From NCBI GenBank assembly GCA_963730315.1, contig CAVSRD010000019.1, positions 62,001-126,000 on the forward strand: a stretch of DNA of 64,000 nucleotides, given 5' to 3'. A program made the translations under genes and the position numbers. The stretch comes from VRUE01 sp963730315. Lineage in GTDB: Bacteria; Actinomycetota; Thermoleophilia; Solirubrobacterales; 70-9. The notes beneath the pieces are model-generated. The model worked only from the letters and a program-made list of their open reading frames with translations, ran no database searches and had not been told where the DNA came from. Shown piece after piece: positions 58,054 to 64,000 of this stretch (position 1 is the stretch's first letter; the number at the start of each line of letters is the position of its first letter).

Positions 58054-59312
58054 CTCCCCGCCTCGCAGATCCGGGCCGCCGCCAGCGCGTAGACGCCGGC
58101 GATGTCGACGAGTCCGGCGATGTCGAGGTTCTCGCCGTCCGGGCCGGGAAGCCCGCTCGAAGTCCCGTAGTTGACGGTCTCGATCCCGTAGCGGGTCAGC
58201 GCCGAGGCATCCGAGAACCAGCGGACCCGATCCCGCTCCGGAGGCTCGCCGAAGACCCTCCGGTGACCTGCGTCGATCGCCTCGACAAGGGGGTGCCCGG
58301 GATCGATCTCCGCGCCGGGCGCGGTCACGTACACCTCGCTCTCGATCCCGTAGTCGGGGAAGCGCCGGGCGAGCTCACGGCCGAGGTCCTTGAACTCGCG
58401 CCGCGCCTCCGCCATCGGCATGGTCGGGGGAACGCGCAGGTCCAGGAAGAGGTCGGTCCGGTGCGGCGTGCGGCTCACCCGCCAGGGGAAGCCGCCGCGG
58501 ATCGCGCCGATGTTCACCACGGCTTTGAGGTCCCCGTAGCGGGCCCGCTCCTCCCAGCCCGGAGCCCACTCGAGGATCGCTGCCGTCACGTCTTGCATCC
58601 GCACGATCGAGTTCTCCCCCAGCCGTCCCTCCGAGAACGCCGTGTGCACGAACGGCCCGGCGGTGGAGATCCGCCCCCAGAGCGTCCCGTAGTGGCCCAG
58701 GACGATGCGCTTCTCGGTCGGCTCGCCGAGGATGCAGACGTCGGCGGCGCCACCGTGACTCGGCAGGTGCCGGCTGCCGACCGCGTAACCGCGGTATCGG
58801 CTCCCGCGGAACTCCTCGCCCCACTGGGTCTTCTCGATCTCGCCGACCACCGCGGCGATGATCAGGTCACCGGCCAGCCGCACGCCGGCGTCGCGCAGTG
58901 CCCGGGCCGCCTCCAGGTAGCAGGCCAGCGCTCCCTTCATGTTGGAGATCCCGAGCCCGTAAATCCGGCCGTCGCGCACAACCGGCTCCGGGCGGAAGCC
59001 GATCTTGCCCTGAAGCCACCACTCCCGCCCCGAGTAGGAGGTGTCCATGTGTCCGTTGAACATCAGCGTCGGGGCGCCCCCGGCGCCATCCAGGCAGCCC
59101 ACCACGTTCGGGCGGCCGTCCTCCACCTCCTGCCAGGCAACCTGCATGCCGAGCTCGGCCAGCAGCCCCTGCATCCGCTCCGCCATCTCCAGCTCGCTGC
59201 CGGTCGGGCTCGGGGTGCCGACGAGGGAGCAGGCCGTCTCCACGAGTCGCTGCTCGCTGACGCTGTCGAGGATCCGCGACTCGAGCCCCTCGTCGATAGC
59301 CGTCACCGCCAC
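58050..59312 (-). CDS. M20-family metallopeptidase/deacylase (ArgE/DapE-like)
   Basis: About 420 residues from GTG 59312, whose first base is the last base of the upstream stop; GTG 59306 is an alternative. The catalytic domain has MFNGHMDTSYSG (metal His and the following Asp, about residue 88), GISNMKGALACYLEA (bridging position, with Asn where Asp is common), VVGEIEKTQWG (Glu-Glu region reads Glu-Ile-Glu), and the C-terminal RTDLFLDLRVPPTMP and TSSGLPGPDGENLDIAGLV. It cleaves an amide, e.g. N-acyl or N-formyl amino acid. The substitutions of D and E ligands are worth noting. Substrate unknown. Confidence 0.86.
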   Translation of the reverse strand: MAVTAIDEGLESRILDSVSEQRLVETACSLVGTPSPTGSELEMAERMQGLLAELGMQVAWQEVEDGRPNVVGCLDGAGGAPTLMFNGHMDTSYSGREWWLQGKIGFRPEPVVRDGRIYGLGISNMKGALACYLEAARALRDAGVRLAGDLIIAAVVGEIEKTQWGEEFRGSRYRGYAVGSRHLPSHGGAADVCILGEPTEKRIVLGHYGTLWGRISTAGPFVHTAFSEGRLGENSIVRMQDVTAAILEWAPGWEERARYGDLKAVVNIGAIRGGFPWRVSRTPHRTDLFLDLRVPPTMPMAEARREFKDLGRELARRFPDYGIESEVYVTAPGAEIDPGHPLVEAIDAGHRRVFGEPPERDRVRWFSDASALTRYGIETVNYGTSSGLPGPDGENLDIAGLVDIAGVYALAAARICEAGR

Positions 59313-60409
59313 TACGTCCTCGCTCCCACCCTGACTGCGGGCAGCACGTGCTCGCCGAAAAGCTCGATCTGCCGATCCCTGTCCTCGCCCCACAGCTCCA
59401 GCATGATGTGCGTGCAGCCGGCGGCACGGTACTCCTCGATCGCCTCGATGCACTCGTCGGGCGTCCCCGCGATCGGCCTGCACCTGTCGAGGACGGAATC
59501 GCTGACGGCCGCCGCCGCCGCCTTGCGCCCGCCCCGCTCCATCGCTTCGGCGACGGGCTGGATCTCCTCCATCTCCAAGCCCGCCTTCTCGAGCAGGACG
59601 TCGGCGGACCCTTTGATGTTCTGAACCTTGTTTGCCAGGTACATGCCGGCGATCTCGCGCGCGCCCTCGCGGCCGCGATCCGAGTCCTGCTCGTCGATCG
59701 AGGCCACGATCGTGCAGCCAAGGTCGAGCCGCTCGACGTCGCGGCCCGCCTTCTCCGCCCCCTTGCGCATGTTCTCCCTGGAGTGTTCGACGAAGGCGGG
59801 CGTGGTGATGCTCGCGGTGAGCAGGCCGTCGCCGAGCTCGCCCGCGAGTTCCTGCATGCGCGGCCCCGTGCCGGCCACGTAGATCGGGACCTGCCCGCGC
59901 GGCGACTCCGCCTCCTCGGAGAGCGCGGGCACATGCCCCGAGAGCTCCTTGCCGTCGTAGTCGAACGCGCCACCCTCCAGCACACCGCGAACGATCGTGA
60001 TCGCGTCCCTTGTGACCGTGTAGGGGCGGGCCCTGCTCTCACCCGTCCCGATCGATGCGTGATTCATGAAGATCTTCGACGCACCGAAGCCGAGCAGGAA
60101 ACGCGGGGCCTCGCTGTCCGCGGTCATCTCCTGCATTACCCGCGCGTCCATCGCCACCTGGACGGGGTGCCGCGTATATGGGGAGATGATCCCCCACCCC
60201 ACAGTGAGCTGCTCGGTGTGCTCTGCGATCAGCGGCGAGAGGGCGGTGGAGGAACGCGCCTCCATGTGGTGCTTCCGCCACCACGGATACGCCTCGGCGA
60301 GCCAGATGGCGTCGAACCCGCAGCGGTCCAGCTTCCGGGCGTGCTCGAGGATCTCGGCTACCGGCTCCATCGTGAGTTGCATGACGCTGATGCGGAACGG
60401 GACGGCCAT
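59312..60409 (-). CDS. LLM-class flavin/F420-dependent oxidoreductase
   Basis: 365 residues from ATG 60409. The fold is marked by HARKLDRCGFDAIWLAEAYPWW (central part about residues 24-45), VGWGIISPYTRHPVQVAMDA, RFLLGFGASKIFMNHASIG (about residues 103-121), VPIYVAGTGPRMQELAGELG (about residues 173-192) and the late AGTPDECIEAIEEYRAAGC. This arrangement is like the F420-dependent methylene-tetrahydromethanopterin reductase branch. It is only distantly related to the LLM protein at 49.2 kb. First gene of a five-gene catabolic operon read from the promoter at 60.55 kb. Confidence 0.87.
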   Translation of the reverse strand: MAVPFRISVMQLTMEPVAEILEHARKLDRCGFDAIWLAEAYPWWRKHHMEARSSTALSPLIAEHTEQLTVGWGIISPYTRHPVQVAMDARVMQEMTADSEAPRFLLGFGASKIFMNHASIGTGESRARPYTVTRDAITIVRGVLEGGAFDYDGKELSGHVPALSEEAESPRGQVPIYVAGTGPRMQELAGELGDGLLTASITTPAFVEHSRENMRKGAEKAGRDVERLDLGCTIVASIDEQDSDRGREGAREIAGMYLANKVQNIKGSADVLLEKAGLEMEEIQPVAEAMERGGRKAAAAAVSDSVLDRCRPIAGTPDECIEAIEEYRAAGCTHIMLELWGEDRDRQIELFGEHVLPAVRVGART

Positions 60410-60543
60410 GGCTAGCTAACTCGGCTCCTCTGGGCGGGTGGTCCGGCTCGGCGACCAGGGGATGGGATCAGGGAAGACGCCTCCCTCGCGTAGCGGAAAC
60501 GCCTACATCCCGATGTCTCCTCCACGCAGCTCAATGCTCAGAC

Positions 60544-60572
60544 ATTTGATCAAATACATCGTGCCGATGCAA
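60544..60572 (-). promoter_or_regulatory. Promoter with a perfect ATTTGATCAAAT operator in the divergent region
   Basis: The 12-base palindrome ATTTGATCAAAT at 60544-60555 is perfect. On the minus strand TTGCAT (60572-60567), a 17-base spacer and TCAAAT (60549-60544) form the promoter for the LLM-M20-FAH-M24-MFS operon, with the operator over its -10. The same site is 131 bases upstream of the divergent XdhC gene and may control both. The remainder of 60410-60686 shows nothing else recognisable. Confidence 0.72.
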
Positions 60573-60686
60573 GGCCGACCTTCCCCCTTTCCCTCCCGGT
60601 CGACAGATCGCCGATCCGAATGGGCGAGTCTGGGCACTGGCTACGATGGAGCATCGAAGCGAGGCCTCCCGACCGCGGAGGGTTCC

Positions 60687-61808
60687 ATGGCTGAGATCTC
60701 CGGCTCACAGACGATTGCCTCCCGATGGCTCGACGAGGGGCGCAGGGTAGTCGCCGCGACCCTGGTGGAGAAGATCGGCTCGGCCCCGCTCGACCCCGGC
60801 GCCGAGATGCTGGTCGACGACACGGATCGCATCGAGGGCACGGTGACCGGTGGCTGCGTCGAGGCGGCGCTGTTTGAGGAGGCGCAGGCGGTCCTCGGCG
60901 GGGGCGGGCCCCGCGTGGTGCGCTACGGCGTCAGCGACGCCGAGGCGGCCGACGTGGGGCTGATGTGCGGCGGCAACGTCCACGTCTTCGTGCACGAGCT
61001 CGACCCGCGGAATCGCGAGGCCCTCGGGGAGGTGGCCAAGGCGACGTCCCAGGGGCGCCCCGCGGCTCTCGCGACACTGCTCGACGGAGAGCGGGCGGGT
61101 GCGAAGATGGCCGTGCTCGAGGATCGGTCGGTGGGCTCGCTCGGGGTCACGGAGCTGCTCGACCGCTCCGTCAGACGGGAGGCCGCGGGATTCCTCGACG
61201 AGGGGCTCTCGGAAGTGCGCCGCTACGGCCCCGGAGGCGAGGTCATGGGGTCGGATGTCCCCGTGCTCATCCAGGCCTTCTCCTCACCGCCTCGGATGCT
61301 GATCTTCGGCGCGATCGACTTCTCCGCGGTGATGGCCCGGGTGGCGACCGAGCTGGGGTACCGGGTGACGATCTGCGACGCGCGCAGCGCCTTCGCCGCC
61401 AGCCCGCGCTACTCCGAGGCCGCCGAGGTCGTCGTCGACTGGCCGGACCGATACATGAAGGGACGCGAGCTGGGGCCGCGCGACGTGTTTCTGGTCTTCA
61501 CGCACGACCCGAAGTTCGACGAGCCCGCCCTGATCGCCGGCCTCCGCAGCGGCGCCGGCTACGTCGGCGCGCTGGGAAGCAGACGGACCCACGAGAAGCG
61601 CGTCGAGCGCCTGCGGGAGGCGGGCCTCGACGAGGAGGAGATTGCCCGGATCCACGCCCCCTGCGGCCTCGACATCGGCGCCCGCACCCCCGCGGAGACG
61701 GTGACCTCGATCCTCGCCGAGGTGATCTCGACGCGCACCGGCCGCAGCGGCCGCAGCCTGAGCGAGGAGAGCGGCCCGATCCACCCGCGCCCGCCGGTGC
61801 GGGCCTGA
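60687..61808 (+). CDS. xdhC: XdhC/CoxI-family molybdenum hydroxylase maturation protein
   Basis: 373 residues from ATG 60687. The XdhC_CoxI domain shows VVAATLVEKIGSAPLDPGAE near residue 20, EGTVTGGCVEAALFEEAQAV (about residues 50-70) and GLMCGGNVHVFVHEL near residue 90. The C-terminal Rossmann part has RMLIFGAIDFSAVMARVATE (about residues 207-226), DVFLVFTHDPKFDEPAL, YVGALGSRRTHEKRVERL and APCGLDIGARTPAETVTSIL. It delivers sulfurated Mo cofactor to xanthine dehydrogenase-type enzymes, here surely the hydroxylase at 40-44 kb. Followed at once by a cofactor cytidylyltransferase. Confidence 0.93.
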   Translation: MAEISGSQTIASRWLDEGRRVVAATLVEKIGSAPLDPGAEMLVDDTDRIEGTVTGGCVEAALFEEAQAVLGGGGPRVVRYGVSDAEAADVGLMCGGNVHVFVHELDPRNREALGEVAKATSQGRPAALATLLDGERAGAKMAVLEDRSVGSLGVTELLDRSVRREAAGFLDEGLSEVRRYGPGGEVMGSDVPVLIQAFSSPPRMLIFGAIDFSAVMARVATELGYRVTICDARSAFAASPRYSEAAEVVVDWPDRYMKGRELGPRDVFLVFTHDPKFDEPALIAGLRSGAGYVGALGSRRTHEKRVERLREAGLDEEEIARIHAPCGLDIGARTPAETVTSILAEVISTRTGRSGRSLSEESGPIHPRPPVRA

Positions 61809-61813
61809 GGCGC

Positions 61814-62389
61814 GTGATCGGGGGGCTGCTGCTCGCCGCCGGAGAGGGGCGGCGCTTCGGTGGCTGCAAGCAGCTGGCGCCCTTCCGGGGGCGGCCCCTT
61901 CTCGAGCACGCGCTGGCGGCGATGCGCCGGGCGCCGCTGGACCGCCTCGTGCTCGTCCTCGGGGCGCACCACGAGCGGATCCTCGCCTCGATCGACCCGG
62001 ACGGCGCCGAGCCGGTCGTCTGTGAGGAGTGGCGCGAGGGCCAGTCGGCGTCTCTGCGCGCCGGCCTCGACGCGCTGCCCGGCGCCGAGGCGGTCGTCGT
62101 CGGGCTCGGAGACCAACCGCTGCTCTCGCCGCGAGCGATCTCCCGGGTGATCGAAGCGCGCGGGCCGGGAGCCAGCGCGGTGCGGGCGACCTACGGGGGG
62201 GTCCCCGGTCACCCCGTGCTGTTGGAGGCGGAGCTCTTCCCGCGCCTGCGCGCTCTTCGCGGCGATCGCGGCGCCCGCGGGTTGCTCGGCGAGGTTCGGG
62301 TCCGCGAACTCCCCTGCGACGACCTCGGCCACCCCGGCGACGTCGACACCGGCGAGGACCTGGCCGGCCTCGAGGCCGAGCCGGTGTGA
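61814..62389 (+). CDS. MobA-like nucleotidyltransferase, probable molybdopterin cytidylyltransferase (MocA type)
   Basis: 191 residues from GTG 61814, five bases after xdhC. The signature is LLLAAGEGRRFGGCKQLAPF (about residues 5-24), the metal block is VVVGLGDQPLLSPRAIS (about residues 94-110) and GHPVLLEAELFPRLRALRGD precedes the end; LGDQP and the GHPVL block are typical of MocA rather than MobA. It should make the MCD form of the cofactor used by xanthine dehydrogenase-family enzymes, complementing the MGD-making MobA at 24 kb. Confidence 0.9.
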   Translation: MIGGLLLAAGEGRRFGGCKQLAPFRGRPLLEHALAAMRRAPLDRLVLVLGAHHERILASIDPDGAEPVVCEEWREGQSASLRAGLDALPGAEAVVVGLGDQPLLSPRAISRVIEARGPGASAVRATYGGVPGHPVLLEAELFPRLRALRGDRGARGLLGEVRVRELPCDDLGHPGDVDTGEDLAGLEAEPV

Positions 62390-62412
62390 TCGAGCTCGTC
62401 GGCAAAAGGCGG

Positions 62413-62424
62413 GTGTGATCAAAT
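62413..62424 (+). promoter_or_regulatory. TTTGATCAAA-type operator before the acyl-CoA dehydrogenase
   Basis: GTGTGATCAAAT matches ATTTGATCAAAT at 10 of 12 positions, 81 bases before the GTG at 62506 and 23 bases after the nucleotidyltransferase stop. No clear -35 was found at the expected distance. Confidence 0.5.
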
Positions 62425-62505
62425 ATGACAAGTGCGAAGGATCGGTGCGACTGACGCTTCGACCCCGGGGTCCGCCGCCCGGCCGGCCCGGCCCCGCTGA
62501 CGCTC

Positions 62506-63711
62506 GTGGACCTCTCCCTGACCGACGAGCAGCGCGACGTACAGGAGACCGTGAACCGCTACGTCGACGAGCGGATCCTGCCCCAAGCGGTCGAGAACGA
62601 CGTCGCCCACCGTCTGGACCGCTCGGTGATCCGCGACATGGCGCAGATGGGGCTGCTCGGGATCGTCATCCCCGAGGAGTACGACGGAGCCGGCATGGAC
62701 TTCGTCAGCGAGGCGCTCGCCTGCGAGGAGATCGAGCGCGGCGAGTCCGCCTTCCGGACGCTGATCTCGGTCCACGTCGGACTGAACTCGCTCTCCCTCC
62801 TCCGCTTCGGCACCGAGGAGCAGAAGCGGCGCCTGCTCGCCCCGCAGGCTCGGGGCGAGAAGCTCGCCTGCTTCGGGCTCACGGAGCCCGACGCGGGCTC
62901 GGACGTCGCCGCGATGCGATCGGTGGCGCGCCGCGAGGGTGACGAGTACGTACTCAACGGCCAGAAGGCCTGGATCTCCTACGCGACCGTCGCCGATCAC
63001 GCCCTCGTCTTCGCCAAGACGGATACCTCCGCGGGCCACAGGGGGATCACCGCCTTCGTGGTCGAGACGGAGCGAGATGGAGTCTCCTCCGTCGAGGCGG
63101 GCCCGAAGCTCGGCGTCTGGGCCGGGTCCACCGGCGAGCTCTTCTTCGAGGACGTTCGGGTGCCGGCCGGGAACCGCCTTGGCGAGGAGGGCCAGGGGTT
63201 CCAGATCGCGATGGCCTCGCTGGACATGGGGCGCTTCACGGTCGCGGCCGGGGCGTGCGGCGTGATCCGCGCCTGCCTCGAGCGATCGACCTCCTATGCC
63301 CGCGAGCGCCACGCCTTCGGGCGGGCGATCGGCGAGAACCAGCTCGTCCAGGACATGATCACCGAGATGGTGGTCGGCTACGAGACCTCGAAGCTGCTCG
63401 TCATGCAGGCGGCCTGGCTCAAGGATCGCGGCGTTCGCAACAGCCGCGAGACCGGGCTCGCGAAGTACCACGCGACCGAGTGCGCGCTGCGAGCTGCGGA
63501 GAACGCGGTGCGGGTGCACGGCGCCTACGGGTACTCGGCGGAGTACGGAGTCGAGCGCTACCTTCGAAACGCCTGCGCGCCGGTCATCTACGAGGGCACC
63601 TCACAGATCCACAAGATGCTCCAGGCGGAGCACGCCTTGGGGCTGCGCGAACTGAACGGAAGGGACGGCGGCGCCTCGCCGCTCGTCTCGTGGACGCCGC
63701 CGCGAGCCTAG
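62506..63711 (+). CDS. Acyl-CoA dehydrogenase
   Basis: 401 residues from GTG 62506. The family is certain: N-terminal helices (LSLTDEQRDVQETVNRYVDE), the middle domain with CFGLTEPDAGSDVAAMRSVA (about residues 125-144) and GQKAWISYATVADHALVFAK, then SLDMGRFTVAAGACGVIRAC, RHAFGRAIGENQLVQDMITE and the catalytic-Glu region CAPVIYEGTSQIHKMLQAEH (about residues 358-377). It removes two hydrogens from an acyl-CoA, passing electrons to ETF. Substrate not determinable; the operator upstream puts it in the catabolic set. Confidence 0.95.
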   Translation: MDLSLTDEQRDVQETVNRYVDERILPQAVENDVAHRLDRSVIRDMAQMGLLGIVIPEEYDGAGMDFVSEALACEEIERGESAFRTLISVHVGLNSLSLLRFGTEEQKRRLLAPQARGEKLACFGLTEPDAGSDVAAMRSVARREGDEYVLNGQKAWISYATVADHALVFAKTDTSAGHRGITAFVVETERDGVSSVEAGPKLGVWAGSTGELFFEDVRVPAGNRLGEEGQGFQIAMASLDMGRFTVAAGACGVIRACLERSTSYARERHAFGRAIGENQLVQDMITEMVVGYETSKLLVMQAAWLKDRGVRNSRETGLAKYHATECALRAAENAVRVHGAYGYSAEYGVERYLRNACAPVIYEGTSQIHKMLQAEHALGLRELNGRDGGASPLVSWTPPRA

Positions 63712-63727
63712 CGCTCGCCTGAGCGTT
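63710..63727. terminator. Hairpin between convergent genes
   Basis: CGCTC (63712-63716), a 4-base loop and GAGCG (63721-63725), followed by TTTCATTT on the plus strand, lie between the convergent stops of the acyl-CoA dehydrogenase and GntR genes. A-T and G-T pairs extend the stem by two. A plausible terminator. Confidence 0.42.
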
Positions 63728-64000
63728 TCATTTGGCCGGGCTCGTCAGCTTCGACCCGTCGCCCACCGCCAGCTCCTCGAAGAGGAGCTGGCCCCCCATC
63801 TGCTTGGCAATGTGATTGGCCGAGCGCACGAGGTGATTGTGGAGCTCCACCGCGGCCCGCTCGCCGTTGTGCTGGACGCAGGCATTGACGATCTGCTCGT
63901 GTTCGCGATGGCGTTCCTCGAGCCGCCATTCGATCGAGCCGCTGGCATGACGGTAGCGCTCGCTCGTCTCCCATAGCGGCGTGATCAGGCGTATAAGCCA
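63728..64000 (-). CDS. GntR-family regulator, C-terminal FCD domain (5' part outside window)
   Basis: The frame is open to the right edge and stops at TGA 63728, so 90 residues are visible and no start codon is included. The end of an FCD ligand domain is recognisable: LITPLWETSERYRHASG, then EERHREHEQIVNACVQHNGE and RAAVELHNHLVRSANHIAKQ. His residues in HREHEQI and HNHL fit the metal-binding positions of FCD proteins. The N-terminal winged helix lies outside. Its position at the end of the catabolic block makes it the best candidate to bind the palindrome found at six promoters. That is inference. Confidence 0.75.
   Translation of the reverse strand, partial: WLIRLITPLWETSERYRHASGSIEWRLEERHREHEQIVNACVQHNGERAAVELHNHLVRSANHIAKQMGGQLLFEELAVGDGSKLTSPAK

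Noticed and set aside
63982..63987. TGATCA at the right edge as an operator
   Set aside because: It is within the GntR coding sequence and lacks the A/T flanks.
1..64000. tRNA, rRNA, CRISPR, prophage or intact insertion sequences
   Set aside because: No cloverleaf-like sequence, spacer-repeat array, transposase or phage gene was recognised by reading; small RNAs could have been missed.

Overview
The window is very GC-rich, gene-dense bacterial DNA with many GTG/TTG starts and ATGA, GTGA or TTGA stop/start overlaps. The protein repertoire points to an actinomycete, most likely of the Thermoleophilia/Solirubrobacterales type: large secreted proteins with polybasic tails, LLM-family flavin/F420-type oxidoreductases, and a NarGHJI plus molybdenum-cofactor locus. 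This placement is inference, because no rRNA or other phylogenetic marker is present. No tRNA, rRNA, CRISPR array, prophage or intact insertion sequence was seen.

Layout. 1-5.3 kb: accessory genes (TetR end, two GNAT acetyltransferases, cupin, a MarR regulator with its operator, an MFS drug-type exporter) and a Nudix gene fragment. 5.3-12.5 kb: envelope/sugar genes (two glycosyltransferases, a sugar epimerase, a polytopic membrane protein, a methyltransferase) interleaved with a membrane cytochrome b-sulfite-oxidase-type fusion and a beta-propeller lipoprotein. 12.5-27.3 kb: an anaerobic respiration island. A SufR-like Fe-S regulator and a hemerythrin gene diverge from narGHJI-narK, followed by moaA, a MOT1-type molybdate transporter, mobA (opposite strand), moeA, a moaD-moaE fusion, moaC and moaB/mog. 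Together these supply molybdate uptake, molybdopterin synthesis, metal insertion and guanylylation for NarG. 27.3-31.9 kb: a CDF-type transporter, several truncated gene remnants, a TetR gene with a clear promoter/operator, a PaaK-like ligase and an amidase. 31.9-37.4 kb: a two-gene operon of large secreted proteins behind a good promoter and a long leader that contains a strong hairpin.

38-64 kb is the most striking part: a catabolic block built around a three-subunit xanthine-dehydrogenase-family molybdenum hydroxylase (FAD, 2x[2Fe-2S] and Mo subunits plus a CoxG-like protein), with XdhC and a MobA-like cytidylyltransferase for its cofactor, a complete Liv-type ABC importer, an MFS carrier, two LLM oxidoreductases, an M20 and two M24-fold hydrolases, a fumarylacetoacetase-family protein, a LeuA/NifV-like condensing enzyme, two tandem ketopantoate-reductase-like enzymes, an acyl-CoA dehydrogenase and a flavin oxidoreductase. 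Six promoter regions in this block carry the same near-perfect palindrome ATTTGATCAAAT. At four promoters it sits in the -35/-10 spacer or on the -10. A GntR/FCD regulator gene begins at the right edge of the window. I infer one regulon for an undescribed degradative pathway. The substrate cannot be read from the sequence; the molybdenum subunit is not a form I CO dehydrogenase.

Small-scale decay is visible at several places: a Nudix remnant, a shrunken CoA-ligase gene, two truncated small-protein remnants after the CDF gene, and a one-base frameshift at the end of livG.
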